Shown piece by piece: positions 55,497 to 64,000 of a stretch of 64,000 nt of DNA (the stretch's first letter is position 1; each line of letters begins with the position of its first letter). The stretch lies in contig JAKEKT010000067.1 in assembly GCA_021495925.1 (NCBI GenBank), positions 62,001 to 126,000 on the forward strand, given 5' to 3'. The notes below the pieces were generated by a model. It did not search any database. It worked only from the letters and a program-made list of their open reading frames with translations, and had not been told where the DNA came from. Made by a program: the position numbers and the translations under genes. The DNA comes from Diplodia intermedia. Its lineage: Eukaryota; Ascomycota; Dothideomycetes; Botryosphaeriales; Botryosphaeriaceae.

Positions 55497-56561
55497 ATGG
55501 ACAACTCCTCGCCAATCTCCATCACCTCCACCTCGCCCCTCTCCTCCCACCGGGACTCGAGGAGCTCTTATGGCCACAGCACCTCCTCCAAGCGGTCGTC
55601 TCGCGTCGAGAAGCCGCGCAGCGTCCACAGCAGCCCCACCGGCCTTGAGAGACGGAAGACCACCTCGGCCGCGAAGCGCTACGTCACGCTGGAGGATCGC
55701 TGGAACATGATGTTCGGGTCGGCCGACGAGGAGATGCAAGACAGCACCACTACGAGCGGGTTCTCGTCATCGAACCGTCCCGTTAGCTGGCACCCGTCAT
55801 CCTCGAACTACTTCAACTCGAGCCCAGCCAATGACCTTGCCAGCCAAGACGGTGGCTACGGTTTCCCGGATCAGACGTCAGCGTACCCTAGTCCCGCTTC
55901 TGGCTACGCCTCCAACTCCGCACTGGCCTACCTCTCGGCCTTGGCACAACGCAAACGAGAGACCTTTCCCCTTGCAACCCTCGACAACGATACGTCGATG
56001 GACACGTCCCCCTTCCCGGACTACCATGAGCCCTCTGCTCAATCATTCCCGGACATGACCTCCCAACAAGACTGGATTTCTACCGAAGCTCCCACCTCTC
56101 ACCCTCAACCCCAGGCCGGCTCATCAGAAGACCCGGAAGCCGATGCCGACTGCATGGAGGACGATTCGCCAAAGGAGTCTGGCAACGTGCTCGTTGGCAT
56201 GGGTCTCTACGACCCGCCCAACTATGAGTCGATGTTGACGTCAGGGTTGGGCAAGGGGCTCAAGCTCGAAGAGACGTGGCAGCCTCCGTCGGAGATGGAA
56301 GACGACGACGACGACGCGGACGACGACAGCTCGGATGAGGAGAGCATCGAGGAGGCGCCCGAGCCGCCCAAGGCGGCCGAAGAGGCGGACAAGCAATGCT
56401 GGACGCTGCAGGCAGCAGCGCCGGCAGCTGATCTCTCTGGACAGAGCTTTCTGCTGGAGGACGAAGAAACGTACACGAATGAATGGTGGTACCAACAGCT
56501 GAAGCGCCCCACGGCACCGGTTGCTGGACTGGGTTATGGCTGGCTGCAACCTCAGTACTAG
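55497..56561 (+). CDS. Conserved fungal acidic protein of unknown function
   Basis: A single-exon protein of 354 residues; I recognise no named family. The N-terminal 60 residues are Ser/Thr-rich with RSSR and RRK basic patches, then a short conserved-looking block KRYVTLEDRWNMMFGSA. A low-complexity middle follows. Then come SGNVLVGMGLYDPPNYE and GKGLKLEETWQPP, an acidic tract of Asp and Glu (EMEDDDDDADDDSSDEES), and a C-terminal block (SGQSFLLEDEETYTNEWWYQQLK). The alternation of conserved short blocks, acid tract and disorder suggests a nuclear regulatory or adaptor protein, but this is inference. No signal peptide or membrane segment. The first real ATG is used; the frame stays open slightly upstream. 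It lies at the edge of the long GC-rich gene-free block. Confidence 0.8.
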   Translation: MDNSSPISITSTSPLSSHRDSRSSYGHSTSSKRSSRVEKPRSVHSSPTGLERRKTTSAAKRYVTLEDRWNMMFGSADEEMQDSTTTSGFSSSNRPVSWHPSSSNYFNSSPANDLASQDGGYGFPDQTSAYPSPASGYASNSALAYLSALAQRKRETFPLATLDNDTSMDTSPFPDYHEPSAQSFPDMTSQQDWISTEAPTSHPQPQAGSSEDPEADADCMEDDSPKESGNVLVGMGLYDPPNYESMLTSGLGKGLKLEETWQPPSEMEDDDDDADDDSSDEESIEEAPEPPKAAEEADKQCWTLQAAAPAADLSGQSFLLEDEETYTNEWWYQQLKRPTAPVAGLGYGWLQPQY

Positions 56562-57455
56562 GAATGATGACCATATAGCATAGCATAGCGATTGGCGTTT
56601 TGTGTATCCGCTGGTTTCAGAGCCGCGTTTTCGGGACTTTTGCCCGCGCGCTCGCCTCCGCCAGCCCTTGGCGGCTTGATGGACGGCATTATTTAGAGAT
56701 ACCCCACCAGCGGCACCATGTGCACTTTGGTAGATAGCGAAAAATCAAAATTACAATACGATAGTCCAAAAGTAACGGTGCGGCCAGCGGTGTCTGGGAT
56801 TGACGTGGGCGCTCGTGTCGCGCACGGCTCGGGAATGTTTTCTGCGGCACGGGGTGGAGCGGACGAACGCTGCGATCGGTAGGGGTGGCTAGGTCATGCA
56901 GGGCAGGGCTCCTCAGAGCGAGCCAAAAAAAAAAAATGATAGTTTGCTGCAAGGGTGGGTCTGGTTGCGGCAGCGGGACGGGCTTTGGCCATGTGCAACG
57001 CCCGCGGCTTGAGGCTTGGCTGATGTCTCCAGCCGGTCGGATTTGCGTCTGATGTGGAAAAGGCGGGCTGCGTATGGCGGGGGCCGGGCGGACAGGGGTG
57101 GCCACGGTCGTGTGCCTGCGCAGGAAATGTCGTACAACGCGAAACAGTATCCATTGTGGCGGGGCTTGCTTGGGGCCACGGGCGGGCAGAGCAGCATGGG
57201 CCCGGCCGCGCAACTGATGAGATTGCCAGGAGCCCACTCGCTGGAGGATGCCGCCGCGCACACCAACCCCTCCCTGGCTGCAGTCCCGGCCTAGTCGGCT
57301 AGCGCCTTCTTTAATTCACACTGCCTGACGACCGCCCGGCCCGCCTGCTAGCCGCCAACGCCTGTCTTGAGCGTGAACCCGAACCACGCAAATTTGGTCA
57401 CATCCTCCTACCGCCTTGTGCGCGCGCACGCTCGACAATCCCCCTCGCAGCGGCC
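56562..57455. other. Intergenic region between the acidic-protein gene and LAS1
   Basis: About 890 bp. The left part is 3' flank, the middle is GC-rich with a 12-base A-run near 56925, and the right part is the LAS1 promoter and leader. No gene seen. Confidence 0.45.
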
Positions 57456-59060
57456 ATGCCGCGCTTCCAAATCACCCCCTGGCGCCATCACGCCGAGCTG
57501 CTCGCCCTCCGCGACCGCCTGTACCATGCCGGCCCCGAGCACCGCCAGAACGCCGTCCTCCTGGTGCGCGGCCCCTGCTTGGCCCCCGCTGCATGATGAC
57601 GGCGCCGTGCTCACCCCAAAGCAGATCTCCGCGTGGAAGAGACGAGCGCCGTTGCCGCATGCTCTTGACTCGACCGCCCAGCTCGTCGATGCCACGCTCC
57701 ATGACGATCCCCAACGCGCCTCGGTCCTGGCCATCCGCAATGCCTACTGCGCCGCCTTCAACCGGTACGCGCTTAGCTCTCCTCCTTGAATCCCGCCCTC
57801 GTGCCCGGCCGTGACTCGCCGTGGGCGTGTTTCCCGTTCCGTCCTGCAGCTTATCCCTTCCGCCCCGTAGGTTCGTCACCGGCTTCTGCGACACGGTGCA
57901 GAACAGCTTCAAGAAGATGTCCATGTACGACATGGCCGCCGAGCTGGACATGCCCACCAGCTTCGTCGAGCTGCGCCATGAGGCCACGCACGAGGACCTG
58001 CCCTCGCTGCGCAGGCTGCAGATGGCCACCGAGCAGGCGCTGCAGTGGCTGTGGCACCATTACTGGTCGAAGCTCGATGCTTCTCCGCCGTCGCCGCCTG
58101 AAGACAGGGACCATGCCACGAGCCCTGAGATCCGCGCCGCCCTGCACCGCATCCTGAGAAGCTTCGTCGGTGGGAGGCGCGAGGAAATCAAAAGAGACGG
58201 CCCGAAGTCGGGCGTAGAGTCCCGCTCGAGTGGAAGAGCCAGCGAGCAGATTGTGGCACTAGGGGCCGCGAAAAGACCAGAGATGCTCCGTGATGAGGTA
58301 ATCTCGCTTCTCCTTGCTGGTCGAATGATTGTGCCTTCAGATGCCAGGTGGGTACCGCGGCTTCTCTGCATGCTCCCGGCCTGCGAAGCTGACCACCAAC
58401 GACAGGGTTGGCGGCTCCCTGGACGGTGCGCACCTAATCTGGGACAGTCTGCTGTGTCGGCTGAGCTCCGAGTTGCAATATGTTGAGACTCTGGTCGAGC
58501 ACATGTTCCGGTACATGCTTCAGCCATCCAAAGCCGATGCCAAGTCCGATGCGTTCAAGGCGGCCATGTACAACTGGATCCTCCATGTCTTGACTAGCGA
58601 GGCGTGGTCGTCGTCTTGCTCAGGCGACGTGCGACAGCATCTGTGGTCGACCACCATGACCGCGTGCATGACCCAGCCGAGCTACTGGTCGAAGAAGCTT
58701 GCTAAGGAGTTGCTTTTGGAAGGCGACGATGACTTCCAGGATGAGTGGCTCCCGATTCTTGAGGCGAGCCTTCCCGAAGCTCAATCCGACAGTGAGGGGA
58801 ACCCAAGCGAGCCCCCCTGCAAACCCGAAGCTGTGCCTGAGTCCCAATCAGACGAAGAGATGCGCGATGTCATGTACGGGCACCCAACCTCCTTTCCTGC
58901 GTTTCCTAGACGAAGCGAGGCAACCGTTGACATTTTTAGCAACAGTGCGGCATTCTCGGCGCACCCGTCCGCTGACGCAAAGATTCAGCCACGCCGCGGT
59001 GGCTGGCGGAAATGGGAAGGAGAGTGGCGATCGACTCCCATCGGCCTCGTTCCTACATAA
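57456..59060 (+). CDS. LAS1: Las1, HEPN endoribonuclease for pre-rRNA ITS2 cleavage
   Basis: With Grc3, Las1 cleaves ITS2 to separate 5.8S and 25S rRNA precursors in the nucleolus. Exons are 57456-57563, 57625-57764, 57871-58347 and 58406-59060, about 459 residues. The N-terminus reads FQITPWRHHAELLALRDRLY, then ISAWKRRAPLPHALDSTAQLVDATLHDD and IRNAYCAAFNRFVTGFCDTVQN. The HEPN catalytic motif R-x4-H is intact in VELRHEATHEDLPSL. A central region has AALHRILRSFVGGRREEIKRD and SLLLAGRMIVPSDAR. The C-terminal part ends in an acidic and basic tail finishing WRSTPIGLVPT. The first intron contains an in-frame TGA, so retention stops translation early. Intron 3 joins SDAR to VGGSLDGAHLIWD. Confidence 0.94.
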
Positions 59061-60000
59061 CGCTCCTCGTCATCCTGCTCGGAATCTACCGAACACACAA
59101 GGCGAGGGATGAACAGGACGTTCTGTGACAACGGCATGTCCTAGACAATCTACAAGAGAAGGCTCTCAGTAGCACACTTTACTAGGCGCATTTTTTCCAG
59201 CGTGCCTCAGGCGTGGACGCTCGGGTCGTGAAACCCACGCCTCAGTCGGTCTGACGGCACCCTCGGATTCAACCTGCCGGCTGTCGTATCGGAGCGCACC
59301 AGCATGTTAGTGGGAGAGCGTGGGATTGGCCTTATGGACGGTGTGCGTTCGGCTCGCCGTTTCCCGCTACTCACATGCCGGTCGTGTTACAGGAATAAAG
59401 AAATGTAGCGGAGAATGTGGGTGGCGCTCATGCATGTCACCTTTGCATCGCAGGACGTCCACTCGGCAGCAAGTCAGTTTACATAGCTCCACCCTCTGCA
59501 GATTTGAACTCTCCCGCACGCTAATCGTTTTGTATGCAATCAAGCTGAAGCAAACAAAAGCAATATCTGGAACAGCACGCCCATGTGCCCTTGATCGCCC
59601 CGCTCTTGAGCACTTTGTTCAGTGCTTATTGCGCATCTGTGATGCAGGAGCTATGCGGGTTTGTGCCTGCGCAGAAGCAAAATAAAAATAAAATCGATAT
59701 GCCCCAGCCGTGCTACCCAGGTAGGTCTCAGCGCCACCCTTACACGCTCGAAAATCATAAGCAAAGTGGCCCTGTCCAGATGCATGTGGAAAGACTTTCC
59801 GTACGCCAGCAGCCATCAAATGCAGAGAAGCCACAATCCCACATTTTCACCGGTCTTCCTAGTACAAAGTCCGCCATAGTCATCCTGCTACCCGGCCCTC
59901 CCACGTTCGACCTTTGATCTCTTGTCACGGAGGTACAATTGGAGCTCCGACCGGAGGGTTCCACCAGTCTCTACTTCCGTTCCTCCTTGGCCTTTTATTT
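59061..60000. other. Intergenic region between convergent LAS1 and SprT-like genes
   Basis: About 940 bp of moderate GC. It holds 3' flanks only. A tRNA-like B-box string on the minus strand near 59500 has no T-stem or A-box partner. No gene seen. Confidence 0.5.
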
Positions 60001-62805
60001 TCACCACAACCTTTGCGTCACACTTGAGTGGCGTTGTTTTTGCGGGAGTCTTTCCGTTCTCCGTTCCACGTTGGACTTTGGTTGCGCTTTACGTCTGCGA
60101 GCCCTGTCACTGGCATTATGCCGCGTAGCTTTTCGTTGAGGTTCAAAGTCCTCGTTTTCCTTGGCAGCTACGTAACATTCGTTTGCGGCCCCTTCTGTCG
60201 ACACTTCAGACATCGTGGTTTCTGCATCAGCTGCCAGGTCGCCGGGCCGAGGCACACTGTCTTCGCATCCTGATTGGGACTGCGGTCGCGCCTGCTGGTG
60301 TGGCCACTCGGATGGCTGAGTGGCTGCATAGTACTGGAAGAGAGGAGCGGGGTATGGCGACGGTGAAAAAGGATATGAATGGGGGTAGGGATACAGATGA
60401 TTCTGGACGTTCCACCAGCCTGGGAAATGGGGAGCGTATCCATTGGGTTGCACCGGAGGCGACTGTGGACCGAACCCTTGTTTGTGCTTCGTAGCGTAGT
60501 TGAACTGGCCATATGGCCACTTCGCGGACGCGAAGCAGTCGTCTCCATGAGAGCTCTCGCTGGTCGAGGCGGACGAAGCGACGGAGCTCTCAGCCGCCGG
60601 ATCTTGTGTGTACCAAGGCCCCTGTCTCCGACTGTAGCCTACATATCGCATGCCTTGGGCCTCCCGCTGTCGTCTCCTCCACTGCTGTTTTCCCGCTACA
60701 TCCTGCATGCCCACCGCTCTCACGTCCTCAAGCAGGGACTGTCCTTGTTTGCTATCCCTGGCTAGAAGCGCACGCCACCGCTTCCTCCATTGACTGCACT
60801 TCTGTAACTTGGTCATATTCGAGACCATGCTCGACCCATCCTCACAACGGGACAAGAAAGCTCTGGCCCAACCACGCAATTGCTGGGATAACTGCACCTC
60901 CTTGCCACCGTCGTGAAAATAGATGTTTTCGAGCAGCTCGATCGGATCCTCGTCCGGCAACAAAGTTTGATGCGTGTGCAAGCGCCGAATCGCGTAGGTG
61001 GCGAGCTCTGAGAAGCCTATGGCGCTCGCCAGGCGATGGACGCGGATGTCGTGGAGGTGGGCGCGTGCTTCGTGCCCATGACCATCGCCACCATATTTTT
61101 CTCCGCCGCGGCTCTGGGAGCCTACGCCACGAGCATTCGTTCGGGACCCTTGAGCTTTGCGGTAGTGGCGGCGAGTTCTGGCCTCGACGTCGATCACAGC
61201 CGCGTCACAGCCGCTCAACCACGCCCCCTCTCTTGTTCCTTCACATCCACCTTGATCTGCTCCTCCGCCCGCACGCAGCCTTACCACTGGATGGTATGTG
61301 TCCCTCTTTAAAAAATTCATCAGCGCGTCCAGTTCCTCTTTCCAGACCCCCGTGCGTGGCAACTCAACCCAACGCCTGCCGCTCGCAAACACATTCACTC
61401 GCAGACTCGCGAATCGCTCAACGGTGGCCCGGAGCACACCGATCGGCTTATCGCCATCGTACACGAAAGTAACGTGTGTAGAAGACGAGCAGCTCATCGC
61501 GTGGCGGGAAACAGGGTAGAGGCGGCCCTTCCTTGAAGAGTAGGCGTACAGATCGCTGCCGCGCATGCAGGTGGGTGCGGTGAGGAAGGGCGCGCATTCG
61601 GTCGCGTACCAGCTGGAGACGGAGTCGAGGGTGATGACGGGCACGGAGACAGGGCAGTGGGTGCTGTCGCGGGGATGACGATCGGGAGCGGGAGAGGCGA
61701 TGCTACTAAACTCGTTGCTCCTCGTGGAGTTTGTGCTGCACTTGTTGTGCATAGTGCCGTGAAAACGCCGGGGGGATTTGTGAGATGGATACCCCAGGCA
61801 TTGCGGGAAAGCGCTTGGGAGCCTGTGGCCGAAGCCGACAGGCAGTGGTCTTTCGCGGTCCACTTCACACTTCGCGGCTTGGGCTCGTATCTCCCACAAG
61901 ATGGCAGCGAAGGCGTTGCCATGGGCAAGACAATCCTCATCTTTGCCACAATTGTCGTCCTGCCTCCCTCCGTCGGACCCCACTCCTTCGCCATCCCCAT
62001 AGTCACTATCGTGACCGCGTGAGCTTGTTCCAACACTACCACAAACAACCACCAAATACGCATGGATCATGTGATGCAGCAGCGTTCCCACAATCTCATC
62101 CCTGTTCGCACCCTGCAGAGACATGGCGTTTAGCTCAATCTTCACCTTGACCTTCACATTCTCTTCTTTCTTACCCCCTACAGCCCTACCGTTTCCCTCG
62201 CTCGTCTTCTCTAGCCCTCCTATCACCACCGTTCGCCCGCTGACCTGCATATCCAAGTTCGCCCACGCCAGTTCAACGACGCGCTCGTCCAGCATGCCAT
62301 CGAAGACGGAGGTGCCGAGAGACGCGAAAATGAGTGACGGGTATGAGCGCCATGCATGCGGCGAGACAGGAAAGGCGCGGGCGGCAGTGATTGCTTCTCC
62401 AGGTAAAGGGGTGGGAGAGGATGTGGTAATGACAGTCCACTTTGGTGAGGATAAGGGTGCTGGCAACGTGCGAAGGTGGTCGAGCAGGTGGGCCACAGCG
62501 TAGTGGATGTTCCAGGTGCCGGGCTCTGGGCGGGGGCTGGTGCGGCTAAGATGGTCAGTCTCAGCGGCTAGAGATCTTGCTGGTGACATTGAGGCTGCTG
62601 AAAAGGATGATGAATGAGCTTTCGATCTGATCTCATTCCGGTATCGGAGGCCTGTGGGGTGGTGTTCGCAGCTTTCATCGGATGATGATGCGGACGACGC
62701 GAGAGAAGAATCGAAGTCGTCTAGCGAGGAACTGGGGTACAAGTATGGTTTCATTATAGTGCTGAATGACCCCGTGATGACTGGATATTGTGAGCAACCG
62801 GGCAT
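60001..62805 (-). CDS. Large SprT-like protein with HHxxH metal motif
   Basis: A single-exon protein of up to 934 residues; a second ATG at 62754 starts it 17 residues later. A Ser-rich N-terminus is followed by LIFASLGTSVFDGMLDERVVELAWANLD, the opening of a SprT-like domain. Then come KVKIELNAMSLQGANRDEIVGTLLHHMIHAYLVVVCG and LAHGNAFAAILWEIRAQ. Canonical SprT metalloproteases (Spartan/Wss1 relatives) have HExxH here. In this protein the position of the catalytic Glu is His (LLHHMIHAY), with a possible third ligand in AHGNAF. After it come about 600 residues: SDLYAYSSRKGRLYPVSRHAM, MNFLKRDTYHPVVRL, Gly/Ser-rich and basic regions ending RRTERLPQKQRHSSVTQRLW. It may be a pseudo-enzyme or a family branch with this residue; substrate unknown. 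Confidence 0.75.
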   Translation of the reverse strand: MPGCSQYPVITGSFSTIMKPYLYPSSSLDDFDSSLASSASSSDESCEHHPTGLRYRNEIRSKAHSSSFSAASMSPARSLAAETDHLSRTSPRPEPGTWNIHYAVAHLLDHLRTLPAPLSSPKWTVITTSSPTPLPGEAITAARAFPVSPHAWRSYPSLIFASLGTSVFDGMLDERVVELAWANLDMQVSGRTVVIGGLEKTSEGNGRAVGGKKEENVKVKVKIELNAMSLQGANRDEIVGTLLHHMIHAYLVVVCGSVGTSSRGHDSDYGDGEGVGSDGGRQDDNCGKDEDCLAHGNAFAAILWEIRAQAAKCEVDRERPLPVGFGHRLPSAFPQCLGYPSHKSPRRFHGTMHNKCSTNSTRSNEFSSIASPAPDRHPRDSTHCPVSVPVITLDSVSSWYATECAPFLTAPTCMRGSDLYAYSSRKGRLYPVSRHAMSCSSSTHVTFVYDGDKPIGVLRATVERFASLRVNVFASGRRWVELPRTGVWKEELDALMNFLKRDTYHPVVRLRAGGGADQGGCEGTREGAWLSGCDAAVIDVEARTRRHYRKAQGSRTNARGVGSQSRGGEKYGGDGHGHEARAHLHDIRVHRLASAIGFSELATYAIRRLHTHQTLLPDEDPIELLENIYFHDGGKEVQLSQQLRGWARAFLSRCEDGSSMVSNMTKLQKCSQWRKRWRALLARDSKQGQSLLEDVRAVGMQDVAGKQQWRRRQREAQGMRYVGYSRRQGPWYTQDPAAESSVASSASTSESSHGDDCFASAKWPYGQFNYATKHKQGFGPQSPPVQPNGYAPHFPGWWNVQNHLYPYPHSYPFSPSPYPAPLFQYYAATQPSEWPHQQARPQSQSGCEDSVPRPGDLAADAETTMSEVSTEGAANECYVAAKENEDFEPQRKATRHNASDRARRRKAQPKSNVERRTERLPQKQRHSSVTQRLW

Positions 62806-63661
62806 AGCGATGTGTGCAGAACGCCAACTGGCAGGTATGTGTCCATTCCTTATATCAGTATACCTCGCAGCAATGGTCTAAGCGTATAGCACCAAGTTTC
62901 CGGGTTCACCAGAGGATCCGGGTGCGTTGCTCCATAGTTTGGACGTGTCGTGGAGCATTCGTTTGTAAACAAACCCGCGTAACGTCGAGTGCTTGCCAAA
63001 CTTTGCAGTCCAGCCAGGTGGCTTGCCAGCTTCGCAGGGCTTCGATTGTGAGGGCAAACGCCCGACAGCCAGCACCTAGAGATAGGATAAGCCACGTTGG
63101 AGAGAGATGTGGACGTTTACAGCATCTACCGCGAGATCATCCTGGTTAGGAGGACATGTTGCATCTCGCGATAACAAGTTATAACGAGGCGGATCACCGG
63201 AGAACGGAGTAAAGCTCCAATTGGAATGACCAGACAGCCGTACGACAAGCAACGCCGAAAGCGACTATTGAGAGATGAGGAGAGAGTGCAGCAAACATGG
63301 GTCTTTTTGCTGTCCAAGAGCAGTCTTTCTGAATCCAGGCAAAAAGAGAAACGCAGTGGGGATATATCATTTAGCCTGCTCATAACTGATGTAGCTCCAG
63401 CCAAGGAGGAGTAAATAGGAAAGTCATGAAAATTTACAACATCATCCGCCATGTCATGTCGAAAATGGGGGGCCGAACACGTGCGATTGGTCAATTGGCG
63501 GACTTCCTCCACCCCCGGTCGTTACCGAGCGGTTGCCAACCGCCGAGATCGCCCAGCTCGAAAGGGATGAGATTCAAAGCGCAAGACGCAACCCACTTCT
63601 ATTTTGGCCATTAGAGACGCCTTGCTGCTGAAACGTACGCAGGAAAGTGGTCTGTGGCCGC
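62806..63661. other. Intergenic region between the SprT-like gene (5') and a membrane-protein gene (3')
   Basis: About 850 bp with the SprT-like promoter on its left and the membrane-protein 3' flank on its right. Both adjacent genes are on the minus strand. No gene or repeat seen. Confidence 0.45.
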
Positions 63662-63994
63662 TTAGTACCGGGGCCTACCGTATTCGTCGCGGTCGCCAAC
63701 GGTGCTGCGGCTGTCGCCGTAGTGCTTTCTCCTCAGAGCAGCGAGCCTCTTCTTCTTGGTGTGGGCATTGACGTAGGTGCCAATGATGAAGCCAATAATG
63801 TTGAAGAAAGGCACCCACGTCTCCTGGGGCAGGAACTTCTGGGCGAAAGCAAGGGCAATGGGCGACGTGATCCAGCTGACCTTCATGACGGGCATGAAGC
63901 CAGCCTTGACGGTGGCACGCACCTGGTGGAAGGTGCGCGCGCCAGCAATAACGGCCATGGAAGTCAGGTAGACGGCGTTTTGGATGGGCGAAAC
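63662..63994 (-). CDS. Last exon of an integral membrane protein (partial at right edge)
   Basis: An exon of about 110 residues begins after a CTTTAG acceptor at the right window edge (63995-64000 read on the minus strand) and ends at TAA (63662-63664). It reads IQNAVYLTSMAVIAGARTFHQVRATVKAGF, MPVMKVSWITSPIALAFAQKFLP, QETWVPFFNIIGFIIGTYVNAHTKKKRLAALRRKHYGD. It has three hydrophobic stretches and a positively charged end. The TWVPFF-GFIIGTY-N--TKKKRLAALR pattern recalls a conserved fungal integral membrane family whose role I do not know; Mpv17-like architecture is possible. Most of the gene lies beyond the window. An internal Met at 63958 is not taken as the start because the frame continues to the acceptor. 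Confidence 0.75.
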   Translation of the reverse strand, partial: VSPIQNAVYLTSMAVIAGARTFHQVRATVKAGFMPVMKVSWITSPIALAFAQKFLPQETWVPFFNIIGFIIGTYVNAHTKKKRLAALRRKHYGDSRSTVGDRDEYGRPRY

Positions 63995-64000
63995 CTAAAG

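Noticed and set aside
59490..59515. tRNA B-box-like sequence on the minus strand (AGTTCAAATC)
   Set aside because: No T-stem pairing and no A-box at a usable distance.

Overview
The window is nuclear DNA of a filamentous ascomycete (Pezizomycotina, most likely Dothideomycetes). Short GT-AG introns of about 47-190 bp with CTAAC/CTGAC-type branch points interrupt most genes. Genes lie singly on both strands rather than in operons, and every recognisable product is a fungal one. The class is inferred from overall protein character only; no rRNA or other marker is present.

Left third (1-26 kb): a partial 3' end of an unknown Arg/Glu-rich gene, triosephosphate isomerase, mitoribosomal mL43, U1-70K, a small secreted cysteine-containing protein, a large DExH helicase of the Ucp12/DHX29-DHX57 type, an aprataxin (Hnt3)-like DNA-repair HIT protein, an Aro80-like Zn2Cys6 regulator, the Dpb11/Rad4(Cut5)/TopBP1 replication-checkpoint scaffold, and an alpha-arrestin with PY motifs.

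Middle (26-48 kb): an Nha1-type plasma-membrane Na+/H+ antiporter with a repeat-bearing tail, porphobilinogen deaminase (HEM3), MKT1, a 2-oxoglutarate/Fe(II) oxygenase divergent from MKT1, a Dothideomycete-type F-box-like protein, NHP2, a 3' relic of a DUF3176 membrane protein, RAD5, and an NDUFAF6-like mitochondrial protein divergent from RAD5.

Right part (48-64 kb): a gene-poor block of about 7.8 kb whose composition changes from AT-leaning to GC-rich near 50.4 kb, then a conserved acidic protein of unknown function, LAS1, a SprT-like protein with a non-canonical HHxxH motif, and the last exon of a membrane protein cut by the window edge.

Most genes are housekeeping: translation and RNA processing (mL43, U1-70K, Nhp2, Las1, Mkt1), genome maintenance (Dpb11, Rad5, aprataxin) and metabolism (TPI, Hem3). 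No biosynthetic cluster, intact transposon, CRISPR array, tRNA or rRNA gene was found. The less ordinary features are ACGCG/E2F-like and CCAAT elements upstream of DPB11 and RAD5, a hairpin-bearing alternative-acceptor intron in DPB11, the SprT-like protein with altered catalytic residue, the DUF3176 relic, the in-frame 12-bp repeat in the antiporter, and three GC-rich gene-free blocks. I did not find convincing evidence of a new multi-gene system. All exon boundaries were read by eye from splice consensus and protein-family continuity, without transcript data.
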